A stretch of 64,000 bases of DNA from Leptospira kanakyensis (GCF_004769235.1 NZ_RQFG01000019.1:124001-188000); one strand, 5' to 3'. Positions 34,143 through 44,173 are shown, numbered from the stretch's first letter. Made by a program: numbers and translations. Notes: generated by a model from the sequence alone, not told the origin.

Positions 34143-35474
34143 TTGAATATACAATATTTTCAAAATGTTTATAGGAATCTTTTAAGCTTTATATTTATTT
34201 ATAATCGCAAGTTAGAATCAAAATTAAAATCGGGCTTTTATCTTCGTATAAGAAAGTTTCTTTCAATTCTACTTTTGGTTTTTGGAGTTGGGTTGGTTTT
34301 TTTTGCCCCAGCTTTATCTATTTTTTTCCTAACCACTTGTTTGCTTGTCCTTACTGAAAATGAAAACAAAAGAATACATATTTTTGTTTATATTATGCTG
34401 GCATTTAACCTTTCTATCATACATTCCTCAAGAGGAGTTTTAAGCTCTCCAAATGATGACATGAATTTTTATTATACAGAAATATATAAGTCATCTTTTT
34501 TTGATCAACTAAATGTATGGAAGGCTTCTCCAGTTGAGCCATTAATTTTTTTATTTATTTCTTTTTTACGTGTTATAACCTTTAATTTATCTCCAGCGGG
34601 TTTAATGTTTATATTCACTTTTACCACCTCATTGATGCTTCTTTATGGAGTAATTAAACTTTCAAAAAATGTCTTAAACAACAAAATTGAACCAATTGTA
34701 GTTTCGGCAACGTTATTATCTTTCGGATATTTTTATTCGACTCAATTGGTGCGGCAGCAGTTTTCGATGGTATTTGCTTTAGTGGCATTGGTATTAGTTA
34801 AAAACGGCTCAAAAAAAGGAATTTTACTTTGGTTGACTTCTCTATCTTTTCATTTGGGTTCGCTACTGTATTTATTTATTGTAACCCTTTCTGAAAGGAT
34901 TACTAAATTAAAGATTTATATTGCAGTCCTTTTCGGATTCTTCTCTCTGCTTATATTCCTTTTTTTGGCGATTTTGAATTCTGAACTCTATTCACATTTA
35001 GAGAAAATACCATTGTTGTTATATAAGTTCAAATTTTATCATGATAAATATCAATTATCAAATTTAATGGAATTGAAACTAAGTATTATTTCACAACATG
35101 ATACAATGTTTTTGACATCTTATTTGTTTTTAATTTTATTCTCAGTTCTTTTGAATTTTAATAAACTTAATAATTTTGAGTTCAGACTTTTTATTGGTGT
35201 TTTTATTTTATATGTATTGTTTTTACCTTTTACTTTATTTGGTTTTAGGTTAAGTTTATTTGTCACTTCTGTATTGTTTGGTTTTTATAAAGTTTGGACT
35301 TTTCAAAAAATCTCGATATTGCTAAGGGTATATGTTTTGTTTAAAATTTTAACTTTATGTTATTTCCTTAATTATTCTTATAAAAAACTGGGCAAAGACG
35401 GCATGGAGATATTTAATCAATTTCCTCCTTATTCTGGTGAGTTTTTGTATTATCTAAAAAGTTTTATCATTTGA
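34143..35474 (+). CDS. wzy: EpsG-family O-antigen polymerase (Wzy)
   Basis: Polytopic membrane protein of 443 aa with about ten to twelve hydrophobic segments. Between them, SPNDDMNFYY, VRQQFSMVFALVAL and LSFHLGSLLYL match the EpsG-type polymerase pattern (arginine-rich loop, then an FH motif before a membrane helix). The start is TTG with AAGGGA upstream. It lies between the initiating transferase and the flippase, as Wzy genes often do. The last bases overlap the flippase gene (TTGA). Confidence 0.75.
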   Translation: MNIQYFQNVYRNLLSFIFIYNRKLESKLKSGFYLRIRKFLSILLLVFGVGLVFFAPALSIFFLTTCLLVLTENENKRIHIFVYIMLAFNLSIIHSSRGVLSSPNDDMNFYYTEIYKSSFFDQLNVWKASPVEPLIFLFISFLRVITFNLSPAGLMFIFTFTTSLMLLYGVIKLSKNVLNNKIEPIVVSATLLSFGYFYSTQLVRQQFSMVFALVALVLVKNGSKKGILLWLTSLSFHLGSLLYLFIVTLSERITKLKIYIAVLFGFFSLLIFLFLAILNSELYSHLEKIPLLLYKFKFYHDKYQLSNLMELKLSIISQHDTMFLTSYLFLILFSVLLNFNKLNNFEFRLFIGVFILYVLFLPFTLFGFRLSLFVTSVLFGFYKVWTFQKISILLRVYVLFKILTLCYFLNYSYKKLGKDGMEIFNQFPPYSGEFLYYLKSFII

Positions 35475-36787
35475 AAGCAATTTTACTTAATTCTCTATGG
35501 TTTTTCTTTGATAAGGTATTTAAATTAGCCATTGGTTTCACTGTTAGTGTACTTCTAATTAGATATTTTGGTCCTGAATGGTTCGGTAAATATAATTTTT
35601 TAAATTCAATTGTCGTATTGTTTTCTGTTTTGATTTCCTTTGGTTCCGAGGGAATTTTAATCAAATTGTTGGTGTCCGAAAAGGAAAACAAAAATGAAAT
35701 TTTAGCTGCAACGTTTTGGATTCATACAGGCTTCAGCTTTATTGCATTTATTGCGTCATTTTTTGTTCTATATGTTTTGCGGCCAGATAGTGGCTTATAC
35801 TCATATTTTTTTCTCTTAAGTTTACCATCAATTTTTCGATGTTTTTCTGTTGTACGCTATGTTTATGAAGCTTTGCTTCAGATAAAGGTAGTGGTGATTA
35901 TCGAAAATAGTGTATTTTTTTCAATTTCATTTATTCGGTTTCTCATGATCATATATGAGTATCCTATAGAATATATATTTGTTAGTTTTGCATTAGAAGG
36001 AATTTTTGCTTCACTTGGATTATTTTTTTATTATAGAATTCAAAATGGCTCTTTTTTAAATTATAAGCCTAAATTAAATATTATTAAAAAAATTCTGTAT
36101 GATTCTTTCCCTATTTTTGTGTCAAGTTTTGCGGTCATCGTGTATATGAAAGTAGACCAAATCATGATTGGAACAATGTTGGGAGATAGTCATTTAGGTA
36201 TTTATAGCGTTGGCGTAAGACTCAGTGAGTTTTGGTATTTTATTCCGATTGGATTATCTTCCTCTTTTTTCCCAATTCTAATACAATTAAAAAAGGAAAT
36301 ATCAAATCAATATTTAAATCGTTTTTTACTTTTGCATAGTATCTTGTTTTGGATTGCATTTACCGGAGCAGTAATGATACAATTTTCTGGGAATGTTTTG
36401 GTTTCTTATTTGTATGGAATTAATTTTGAAAATTCAGCGGCTGTATTGAAAATTCATATTTGGACTGCTATTTTCGTTTTTTTAGGTGTTGCCGGAAGTA
36501 ACTATTTCATCCTTGAGAATCTACAAAAGCTGACTGTTTACAAAAGTTTAATAGGGCTGTTTACAAATATAATCCTAAATTTTTTTTGGATTCCAACTTT
36601 TGGAATCATTGGCGCAGCTTATGCAACTTTAATATCTCAATTTTGTGCTAATACCTTGTTTCTAATTTTTTTTAAACAACTACACCCATTACTAAAAATG
36701 CAATTTAATTCACTTATACATTTCAGGTTTAATGCTTTTAAATTAATACTTATGAAACGCATAAATGTCTATGGTAAGAATGATTAA
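35471..36787 (+). CDS. wzx: O-antigen flippase (Wzx)
   Basis: Polysaccharide transporter of the MATE/MOP superfamily, 438 aa and about twelve membrane segments. Characteristic features are the N-terminal SLWFFFDKVFKLAIGF, IRYFGPEWFGKYNF and MKVDQIMIGTMLGDSHLGIYSVG. It would move the finished undecaprenyl-linked repeat unit to the periplasm for the adjacent polymerase. The start is TTG at 35471, overlapping the wzy stop as TTGA. Confidence 0.88.
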   Translation: MKAILLNSLWFFFDKVFKLAIGFTVSVLLIRYFGPEWFGKYNFLNSIVVLFSVLISFGSEGILIKLLVSEKENKNEILAATFWIHTGFSFIAFIASFFVLYVLRPDSGLYSYFFLLSLPSIFRCFSVVRYVYEALLQIKVVVIIENSVFFSISFIRFLMIIYEYPIEYIFVSFALEGIFASLGLFFYYRIQNGSFLNYKPKLNIIKKILYDSFPIFVSSFAVIVYMKVDQIMIGTMLGDSHLGIYSVGVRLSEFWYFIPIGLSSSFFPILIQLKKEISNQYLNRFLLLHSILFWIAFTGAVMIQFSGNVLVSYLYGINFENSAAVLKIHIWTAIFVFLGVAGSNYFILENLQKLTVYKSLIGLFTNIILNFFWIPTFGIIGAAYATLISQFCANTLFLIFFKQLHPLLKMQFNSLIHFRFNAFKLILMKRINVYGKND

Positions 36788-37889
36788 AAATATATTGTTA
36801 AATATTGTTAAATTTCCTCGGTTAGTATCATTTTTTGGAGAAGAATACACTGTAATATGTAAAATCGATAATATTGGTGATTATATATTATTTAGAAATT
36901 TTTTGAGAGATTTTAGGAAATCGAAAATTAATGGAGGACGAAAAGTATTATTAATAGGGAATAAAGATTGGAAAAATATTTTTGAAATTTATGATTCTGA
37001 ATCTGTTGATAAAATTTTTTGGGTTAACACTGGATACTTACAAAGAAGTCGGATTTATAGAATTTTTGTATTATTTTTACTGAATTGTTATCGTATTCAT
37101 ACTATTATACAGCCAACCTATTCAAGAAATCAAATCATTGACTTTCTTTTGTTGCCTCTAAGGGCAAGTTTTAAATTTTCACCAAATGGAGATGATTTAA
37201 ATCACGATCCTGAATCAAAAATTCTTAACGATAATAAATATACAAACCTAATTGAAATCAAAAAGGAATTAGAGTTTGAATTTGACAGAAATCTCTATTT
37301 CTTTGAGCAACTAGATCCTATTTTTTCAAATGTAAAATTTTCTTTGCCTTATCAATCGTTTAAACGTGAAAAAGAAATAATTGCTTTTTTTGTTGGTTCA
37401 AGCTCCAAGAGCCGCCAACTATCCATAAGTAAGTTAACTTTCATGTTTAAAACTATCTCACAAAACAGTAGATATAAGATAATTGTTTTAGGGGGAAGGA
37501 GTGAGGCTCGAATTGGTGAATTTTTAAGTAAAATTTCAGATAATATCGAAAGCCAGTGCGGAAAGTTATCATTAACTGAAACAATAAATATTATTGGTAA
37601 CTCCAAAGTAACAATAACAATGGATTCCAGTGGTTTACATATGGCAATGGGAACGGGTGTTAAATCTGTATTTTGTTTTTCGAATGGAAATCATATTTTC
37701 AGATTTGTTCCTTATCCAAAAAAATATTCGAACTTAACTGTTTTTTTTCCACCGCTAATTGAAAAATTAATTAAAACTGAAAAAAAGTTACTCTACGATT
37801 CTTTTTCAAGAGGTTCATTGTTATCTATTGATTCTATAGATTCTAATTTAGCACTTAAAAAAATAGTAAAAGTATTGGATTCGTTATGA
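36765..37889 (+). CDS. GT9-like heptosyltransferase-family protein
   Basis: Resembles the ADP-heptose:LPS heptosyltransferase superfamily: ICKIDNIGDYIL at the N-terminus, IIVLGGRSEARIGEF in the middle and VTITMDSSGLHMAMG near the C-terminus. Three in-frame ATG codons (36765, 36771, 36780) overlap the wzx end; I give the first, but 36780 is equally plausible. Outside heptose-containing cores, family members also transfer other sugars, so the donor is open. It overlaps the next gene by four bases. Confidence 0.7.
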   Translation: MSMVRMIKNILLNIVKFPRLVSFFGEEYTVICKIDNIGDYILFRNFLRDFRKSKINGGRKVLLIGNKDWKNIFEIYDSESVDKIFWVNTGYLQRSRIYRIFVLFLLNCYRIHTIIQPTYSRNQIIDFLLLPLRASFKFSPNGDDLNHDPESKILNDNKYTNLIEIKKELEFEFDRNLYFFEQLDPIFSNVKFSLPYQSFKREKEIIAFFVGSSSKSRQLSISKLTFMFKTISQNSRYKIIVLGGRSEARIGEFLSKISDNIESQCGKLSLTETINIIGNSKVTITMDSSGLHMAMGTGVKSVFCFSNGNHIFRFVPYPKKYSNLTVFFPPLIEKLIKTEKKLLYDSFSRGSLLSIDSIDSNLALKKIVKVLDSL

Positions 37890-38806
37890 GTGTTCCTGTA
37901 TTATTAATCAGTTTTAATCGACCTGACTTAACGAAGCTGACGTTAAAAAGAATCATCGAATCTAATCCCTCTAAAATATATTTTGCAGTAGATGGAGCAA
38001 GAAAACAAAAAGAAGGGGAAATCGAAAAAGTAGAGCAGGTGAGAGCATTAGTAAATTTGATACCAAATTCCATTGAATATGAAACAAAGTTTTCAACTTC
38101 AAATCAAGGTTGCAGAAATGGTGTTACATCTGCAATTACTTGGTTTTTCTCAATGGAAGAAAAAGGGATTATTTTGGAAGACGATTGTCTACCTGATCTT
38201 ACTTTTTTTCAATTTTGTGAAAACCTTTTGGAATATTATAAAAAAGACGATCGGATTGGTATGATATCTGGTGATAATTTTTTTACTAATCAAATTAGTA
38301 TTAGAGAATCATATTATTTTTCAAAGTATTTTCATATTTGGGGATGGGCTTCATGGCGTCGAGCATGGGAGGGATACCAGGCAGAAAATGTGAAGTTAGA
38401 AGATGTTGAACTTGTTTTGGATAAAAAATTATCGAATAAACGAGCAAAACAAATTTGGATACGTTGGATAATGGATTCGTCCTCTGGAATTGTTGATACT
38501 TGGGATCATCAGTGGACTTATCACAATTGGAAAAATAATAGAATTTCTATTATGCCGAATAAAAATTTAATTAAAAATCTTGGTTTCAGAAGTGACGGGA
38601 CGCATACTCTGGATGAAAATTCTCAGTTTTCAAGTTTACCTGTCGAATCAATGGAATTTCCTTTGATTCATCCTAAGTCTCAGTTAATTAATTCTTTTTA
38701 TCAAATTTTTGCAGAATTAAATTATTTCCCATTTTGGTTTAGGGGAACGTTATTTAGATTTCGGCTTATGTTTTTTAAATTATCTATATGGTTTCGACTG
38801 AATTAA
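37886..38806 (+). CDS. GT-A-like glycosyltransferase
   Basis: Begins with VPVLLISFNRPDLT, a nucleotide-diphospho-sugar transferase opening, followed by YFAVDGAR and a metal-type site GIILEDDCLPD. The FHIWGWASWRRAW segment is seen in a group of predicted surface glycosyltransferases. 306 aa, mostly soluble with a hydrophobic, aromatic C-terminus that could contact the membrane. ATGA overlap with the upstream gene. Family assignment beyond a GT-A fold is uncertain. Confidence 0.68.
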   Translation: MSVPVLLISFNRPDLTKLTLKRIIESNPSKIYFAVDGARKQKEGEIEKVEQVRALVNLIPNSIEYETKFSTSNQGCRNGVTSAITWFFSMEEKGIILEDDCLPDLTFFQFCENLLEYYKKDDRIGMISGDNFFTNQISIRESYYFSKYFHIWGWASWRRAWEGYQAENVKLEDVELVLDKKLSNKRAKQIWIRWIMDSSSGIVDTWDHQWTYHNWKNNRISIMPNKNLIKNLGFRSDGTHTLDENSQFSSLPVESMEFPLIHPKSQLINSFYQIFAELNYFPFWFRGTLFRFRLMFFKLSIWFRLN

Positions 38807-38831
38807 GGAGAACTCTTTTGGTATTTGTTTT

Positions 38832-39698
38832 ATGAAATGTAAATTATGCGGTAATCAAAGTAAGTTAGTTTACAGTGAGCTAATTTATATGGCGAAATTC
38901 AAAGCAAATATGTTTCAGTGTGAAACATGTGAATTGTTACAATTGGACAAAGTATACTGGTTGGAAAATGCATATGCTGAATCAATTGCTGTTACTGATA
39001 CGGGATTAGTTGCAAGGAATATTGATTTATCAAAGAAAGTATTGGTTTTATTGTCCTCTATAAATAGTAATTTGATTTTTCCTGTATTCATACTTCGTTT
39101 TTTGAAAATGTTTATAAAATTCTTTGCGAGTGTATTCTTTAAAAGCTATGAAAGGGAAATTTTGGATTACGGCGGTGGTTATGGACTATTAGTCCGACTT
39201 TTAAGAGATTCAGGTTTAAAAGCATATTGGAGTGATCCGTACACTGAAAATAAATTTTCAAAGGGGTTTGGTTCGGAAACAAAGGGACATTTCGATGCTG
39301 TAGTCAGTTTTGAAGTTTTAGAACATTTGGAAAATCCGATTTCTCAGTTTGATATTCTATTAAAAAATGAAAATATTTCTTTTTTGATATTTTCAACTGA
39401 GCTTTACGGAGAACGAGTTCCTGATTTAAGTTGGTGGTATTTTTCTTTTGCAACAGGACAACATATAACATTCTATAATAAAAAAACATTATCCTTTATA
39501 GCAAAAAAATACGGATTATATTATTTTTCAATTTCGAGTTCGTTTCATGTTTTTACCAGGCAGAAAGTGAATTCAAAGTCTATTAAGTTTTTGGTAGAAA
39601 GGTCAGATTATTTTGCTCCTGCTGTTTCAAGACTTTATCAAAGTTTAACTTGGTCTGATCATCATTTGATGATGGAAAGTATTACTCCTAAAAAATAG
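38832..39698 (+). CDS. Class I methyltransferase with N-terminal zinc motif
   Basis: SAM methyltransferase of 288 aa. Two CxxC pairs at the N-terminus (C3/C6 and C30/C33) look like an intact zinc site, unlike the degenerate one at 9582. A hydrophobic stretch follows (about residues 65-100), then the SAM motif ILDYGGGYGLL and VVSFEVLEHLENP. It probably methylates a sugar or a terminal residue. The ribosome site is weak, and the gene ends before a long non-coding stretch. Confidence 0.72.
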   Translation: MKCKLCGNQSKLVYSELIYMAKFKANMFQCETCELLQLDKVYWLENAYAESIAVTDTGLVARNIDLSKKVLVLLSSINSNLIFPVFILRFLKMFIKFFASVFFKSYEREILDYGGGYGLLVRLLRDSGLKAYWSDPYTENKFSKGFGSETKGHFDAVVSFEVLEHLENPISQFDILLKNENISFLIFSTELYGERVPDLSWWYFSFATGQHITFYNKKTLSFIAKKYGLYYFSISSSFHVFTRQKVNSKSIKFLVERSDYFAPAVSRLYQSLTWSDHHLMMESITPKK

Positions 39699-40085
39699 AT
39701 TCTATTTATTGGTCTTAGATTGTTAGCTGGGTTTACAAGCAAAGTAAACTTTTTAATTGAATTACGCAACCAGCTGAGTTTTGATTTTATAAAACTTAAA
39801 TAGTTTCTGACGCAGGATTTTGGAAAACCTATTGTTTCTAGAATACTAAAAACTTAGGTTTGATGAATTATAAAAACTAAAACAGATTATAGTTCGGAAA
39901 AAATTGATTATTGTTTTTGAATTTGTTTGTTCTTTCTCTTTTTAACTAACCTTGCTATTTTCTATTTGTTTTAATTGTGAAAAAAATTGGAATTGCTACT
40001 TAGTTTTTTTCTTATAAGTATGGCGAAAGTCTATTTTAGTGTTTTACACTTCTTTTTAAGATTTGTTCTTTTAGGAATCAATTGA
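39699..40085. other. Non-coding AT-rich stretch of 387 bases
   Basis: No ORF with recognisable content on either strand. It holds a small hairpin followed by T residues (39731-39754), enclosed by a larger complementary pair AGCTGG (39725-39730) and CCAGCT (39770-39775), and an AGGA ribosome site for the next gene. I saw no clear promoter and no remains of a transposase. It is the longest gap in the window. Confidence 0.5.
39731..39754 (+). terminator. Weak hairpin with T run
   Basis: GTTTAC (39731-39736), a seven-base loop and GTAAAC (39744-39749) are followed by TTTTT. The six-base, AT-rich stem is weak for a Rho-independent terminator, but its place about 33 bases after a stop codon and before a long gap fits one. 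Confidence 0.35.
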
Positions 40086-40841
40086 ATGTTACCCAAATTA
40101 TCTATTATCACAATCGTCTTGAATAACAAGGAATTCTTTGCACATACTTTGGAAAGTATTCGAGAGCAAAGTTTTAAAGAATTTGAATACATTGTTATTG
40201 ATGGTGGTTCAAGAGATGGTACTCTTGAACTCATAAAAAAGAACAAATCTAGGATTGATTATTGGGTAAGTGAGCCAGATCGTGGGATTTACGATGCCAT
40301 GAACAAAGGGTTAAAGGTAGCAAAGGGTGAGTGGATTATTTATTTAAATGCAGGGGATCGTTTTGCTGATCGTAATGTTTTAGCTTCGTTTTTTAAATTG
40401 AAAAATTTAGAGGATGTGGATTTTGTTTTCGGGAACTGGTATACATGTAATTTGTTAAAAGATCCTAATTTGCTTTTTCCGGGTTTTGCAAATTATGAAA
40501 AAGGTGCAATTTTGCATCAGTCCGTGATCTATAAAAAGAAATTACATGATTTATATGGTAACTATCTCATCACACCTAAACTTATCATTTCAGATTATAT
40601 TTTTTTCTTGACTATACCTAAAGCGAAAGTTTTCCATTTTGACCAACCTATATCTATTAATGATAATACAGGCGTGTCCACGGCTCCATGGTCGTATAAA
40701 CAAAAATTGGCGATTGATTTTGTTTTTGGAAGAATCACTGCATTTCAACTGGTGTTTTTGTTTGTAAAATTTCATATTCCAAGGTTTGATCGCTACGTAA
40801 TAAATTTTTTCAAAGGGAATAAGATCTGGTTTAAAAAATAG
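40086..40841 (+). CDS. GT2 family glycosyltransferase (WcaE-like)
   Basis: Compact GT2 enzyme of 251 aa with LSIITIVLNN, EYIVIDGGSRDGT, the acceptor-side YWVSEPDRGIYDAMNKG and a metal-type LNAGDRF. This SEPDxGIYDAMNKG signature is shared with colanic acid WcaE-like and related transferases. AGGA upstream supports the ATG at 40086. It stands alone between two non-coding gaps, so it may be separately transcribed. The sugar is unknown. Confidence 0.82.
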   Translation: MLPKLSIITIVLNNKEFFAHTLESIREQSFKEFEYIVIDGGSRDGTLELIKKNKSRIDYWVSEPDRGIYDAMNKGLKVAKGEWIIYLNAGDRFADRNVLASFFKLKNLEDVDFVFGNWYTCNLLKDPNLLFPGFANYEKGAILHQSVIYKKKLHDLYGNYLITPKLIISDYIFFLTIPKAKVFHFDQPISINDNTGVSTAPWSYKQKLAIDFVFGRITAFQLVFLFVKFHIPRFDRYVINFFKGNKIWFKK

Positions 40842-41031
40842 GTTACAATCAACTTTGATTGGATTTAAAAGTTTTGTTAATTCCTCTCGTACCTTTCGTG
40901 ATGGTTAGTTGTTTCAATTATTTGAAATTTATCCGTATATATTGAACTTAGTTTTTGTATTGGTATGAAACAAGTTGACAATATACTAATCCAGAAAATT
41001 GTGTAAAATGCCCACAAAGTTGTGTTAATTT
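40842..41031. other. Intergenic AT-rich gap
   Basis: 190 bases without an ORF. A TTGACA at 40975-40980 would suit a -35 box, but no -10 lies at 16-18 bases (TAAAAT is 23 bases away). No hairpin terminator was seen. Confidence 0.4.
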
Positions 41032-42660
41032 ATGAGATTATTTGAGTTAATATATAAATTCATCGTTGAAATACTGTTAGTTTCTATATTTATTTTTTTC
41101 TTACTTATCTTTTTCCAGTATAGGGGTGGAGATTTTGGGATATTCGAGTTAGCTAATTGGCGGTATGTCCATTTAAGTGACGCTAGTGAGAATATCAAAA
41201 ATGCTTTTTTTCTCGCAAAGGGTGGGAAATTAAACGAATATGCGACAAGTAATCACATGCCCGGTCTTTATCTCTATCTTTCTTTGTTTTTTTCGGTTTT
41301 ACCAAAGACACTTCTTCTTAATTCATTAGGTAATGGAATTTTCATTATCGTACTTTCTAGTTTTATAACTATTTTTACTATTGTTGGATTATCATTTTTT
41401 TCAATCTCTTTAATGTTGAGAGATAATCAAGTCAGTCTTTTTTTTAAAGTTTGTTTTTGTTTGATTCTTTTACATTTATTGATGAGTTTTGATTATTTTC
41501 GGGTTTTATCAGAAACTTATCTGCCTTTTTTTCAGCTAACTTATTTGAGTCTATTTAGTTATTATTTAGGTAATCGCAAAGAACGTTTTGGTTATTTGGT
41601 TTCTGCACACTACGTTATAGGTCTATCAATATTTTTCGGACTTACGAATCTTTTTACTGATTTTATATTTTTCTCTTTTTTCTTTTGTTTTTTGGTTAGG
41701 GATTTTCGTAAAATTCGGATTAAACATTTTGTTCCAGCAATTCTTCTTTTAATTTTTATTTTGATTAAATCAGGGAAACTTGATTTTCATTATTGGATTA
41801 TTGAAACTAACAAAGCCCAGGGGTTGGGCAGTGGTTTGGAAATGTTCAAAACAGTTTTAGGTAATGCTTTTTTTTGGCCTAAAAATTGGTACGAATTGAA
41901 TGCCTTTGGTCCTATTTATGATCACCGTGTTTTGGTAATCATTCTAGGGTTTGTGGCAATCATGCTTAATAGAAAAAACCCCCCCTTGGTTTTACTTTTG
42001 AGTTTAGCTATCTTTGTTTTACCTCTTGACTCTTGGAGGATTCCAGAACAGGGTAATATTTGGATATCCCAATCATACAAAACTGATGTCAATATGGGGA
42101 TTTGCTTTTTTTATTTATTGGTCATAGCCGACAAAGGTAAAGGCCTGTTTGTTCGTATTCTTCCTATTGGCCTACCGAAGTTTAATATTAAAATAGAAAA
42201 GGTGTTTTTTAAGTTTGGTTTTCTTGTAATTTCTATACTTTGTGTTTTTCAGATTCTTTCTTATCTCACTAACTTTATTGAATTTGAAAAGTTTGTGGTG
42301 TTAGATCACTCTACTTTGTTAATTGAAAAAAATATTTGCAAACAGAAGTTTAACAAGCAGAATACGAACTGTTCTTGTCTTTCTCTTATGTATTGGGATC
42401 AGGAATTTTTCTTATTTAATGATGCTAAACCATGTCCTAATCAATTTTCATCTTATTCTCCGCACCTTAATTCAGACGATCACTACTATAATACTGTTAA
42501 ATCTAGTTTTTTAGATCATAATGGCGCATTTTTATTGAAACATTCTGATCTTTATTCAGATAAAAGTATAGTAAGCCCTCGGCTAATTGAAGTATTTCGT
42601 TCGGGGCAATGCGAGGAAGTAAGTAAAGATCGATTGTTTTTATGTAGAAAGATAAAATAG
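41032..42660 (+). CDS. Polytopic membrane protein, GT-C-like
   Basis: 542 aa with roughly ten to twelve hydrophobic segments and a soluble C-terminal part rich in cysteines (CKQKFNKQNTNCSC). The first outer loop, after one membrane segment, contains NHMPGLYLYLS, similar to the HPPL/HMPG loop of GT-C glycosyltransferases that use polyprenyl-phosphate sugars. No named family is evident. It contains a C7 run (41979-41985) in the codons for NPPL. It is the last gene before the flavoprotein. Confidence 0.55.
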   Translation: MRLFELIYKFIVEILLVSIFIFFLLIFFQYRGGDFGIFELANWRYVHLSDASENIKNAFFLAKGGKLNEYATSNHMPGLYLYLSLFFSVLPKTLLLNSLGNGIFIIVLSSFITIFTIVGLSFFSISLMLRDNQVSLFFKVCFCLILLHLLMSFDYFRVLSETYLPFFQLTYLSLFSYYLGNRKERFGYLVSAHYVIGLSIFFGLTNLFTDFIFFSFFFCFLVRDFRKIRIKHFVPAILLLIFILIKSGKLDFHYWIIETNKAQGLGSGLEMFKTVLGNAFFWPKNWYELNAFGPIYDHRVLVIILGFVAIMLNRKNPPLVLLLSLAIFVLPLDSWRIPEQGNIWISQSYKTDVNMGICFFYLLVIADKGKGLFVRILPIGLPKFNIKIEKVFFKFGFLVISILCVFQILSYLTNFIEFEKFVVLDHSTLLIEKNICKQKFNKQNTNCSCLSLMYWDQEFFLFNDAKPCPNQFSSYSPHLNSDDHYYNTVKSSFLDHNGAFLLKHSDLYSDKSIVSPRLIEVFRSGQCEEVSKDRLFLCRKIK

Positions 42661-42688
42661 TTTAAGGCAAATACCAAAGGGAAAATTA

Positions 42689-44173
42689 ATGTCATCGCAA
42701 AAAAATATCATTATCATTGGAGCAGGTCCTGCTGGACTAACCTCTGGTTATCTGTTAGCAAAAAAAGGATTTAATGTTACCATTTTGGAAGCAGATGAGA
42801 AATATGTCGGTGGAATCTCTCGTACTGAATCAATCAAAGGTTTTTATTTTGATATAGGTGGACATCGATTTTTTTCTAAATCAAAAGAAGTTGAGGATTT
42901 TTGGACTGAAATTTTACCAAATGATATGTTGGATAGGCCACGATCTTCGCGAATTTATTATAATAATAAGTTCTATGCATATCCTTTAAAAGCCTTTGAA
43001 GCTTTGTTTAATTTAGGAATATTCGAATCAATTCTCTGTGTTTTATCTTATCTTAAGGCAAGTATCTTTCCTGTAAAAGATCCTAAGAATTTTGAGGATT
43101 GGGTGACTAACCAATTTGGAAAACGGCTCTTTTCTATATTCTTTAAAACATACACAGAAAAGGTATGGGGGATGGATACGAAGGATATTTCCGCAGACTG
43201 GGCTGCACAAAGGATCAAGGGATTGTCATTGTATTCCGCTATTTGGAATGCAATCAAACCTAAATCTAAGGTTAAAGATAAATCGAAAATGATCAAAACA
43301 TTAATTGATTCCTTTCGATATCCAAGGAAAGGTCCCGGTATGATGTGGGAAGCCTGTTCAGAGAAGATCCAAGCTATGGGTGGTGAAATTAAGATGGGTC
43401 GTCTTGTGAACCAACTGGAACGCACCGGTGAGGTTTGGAAAGTTCAAACCATTGATAAGTCGGGCAAAACAGAGATTTTAGAGGCAGAACATGTGATCTC
43501 ATCTGCACCGATTCGAGAGTTGTTCCAAGCGATTCGCGAACCGGAAGTTTCTGCCGCTGCCTTAAATTCTGCTAATTCTCTTCGTTATCGTGATTTTTTG
43601 ACTGTTGCCCTTGTTGTTTCAGAGAAAGATATTTTTGATGATAATTGGATTTATATTCATGATCCTTCAGTAAAAGTAGGAAGGATACAAAATTTCAAAA
43701 GTTGGTCTCCAGAAATGGTTCCAGATCCAGCATATAATTGTTATGGTTTAGAATATTTCTGTTTTGAAGGTGATGGGCTTTGGACTTCTACTGACGAAGA
43801 ACTCGTAAACTTAGCGAAGAAAGAAGTAGTTAAACTAGGATTAACTAAACTTCAAGACATTAAAGAAGGTTTTGTTGTTCGCCAGAAAAAAGCTTACCCC
43901 GTTTACGATGATGTTTACCAAAATCATATCAATGTATTAAAAGCTGAGATACAAGGTAAATTTACAAATCTCCATTTGGTTGGAAGGAATGGAATGCATA
44001 AATACAACAACCAGGATCATGCAATGATGACAGCTATGTTAACAGTGGAGAACATTGCTGCTGATCGAATTGTTTACGATGTTTGGAATGTAAATCAAGA
44101 TGCAGAATATCATGAAAGCGGCGAAATTGGAAAAGAGAATATTGAAGAAAGGTTAGTTCCGCTTAAAGTCTAA
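42689..44173 (+). CDS. FAD-dependent UGM-like oxidoreductase
   Basis: Flavoprotein of 494 aa. The Rossmann loop IIIIGAGPAGLTSG opens the protein, GGISRTE and FDIGGHRFF follow, and TYTEKVWGMD and HLVGRNGMHKYNNQDHAM lie further on. It is related to protoporphyrinogen oxidase and UDP-galactopyranose mutase but is longer than, and different from, the true Glf at 45245. AAGGG precedes the ATG. It probably performs a redox or mutase step on a nucleotide sugar; its real reaction is unknown. Confidence 0.7.
   Translation: MSSQKNIIIIGAGPAGLTSGYLLAKKGFNVTILEADEKYVGGISRTESIKGFYFDIGGHRFFSKSKEVEDFWTEILPNDMLDRPRSSRIYYNNKFYAYPLKAFEALFNLGIFESILCVLSYLKASIFPVKDPKNFEDWVTNQFGKRLFSIFFKTYTEKVWGMDTKDISADWAAQRIKGLSLYSAIWNAIKPKSKVKDKSKMIKTLIDSFRYPRKGPGMMWEACSEKIQAMGGEIKMGRLVNQLERTGEVWKVQTIDKSGKTEILEAEHVISSAPIRELFQAIREPEVSAAALNSANSLRYRDFLTVALVVSEKDIFDDNWIYIHDPSVKVGRIQNFKSWSPEMVPDPAYNCYGLEYFCFEGDGLWTSTDEELVNLAKKEVVKLGLTKLQDIKEGFVVRQKKAYPVYDDVYQNHINVLKAEIQGKFTNLHLVGRNGMHKYNNQDHAMMTAMLTVENIAADRIVYDVWNVNQDAEYHESGEIGKENIEERLVPLKV

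Noticed and set aside
39699..40085. Remnant of a transposase or decayed gene
   Set aside because: No translated frame shows a recognisable domain; it is treated as non-coding.
40975..41009. TTGACA promoter before the GT-C-like gene
   Set aside because: The nearest -10-like TAAAAT is 23 bases downstream, which is outside the usual spacing.
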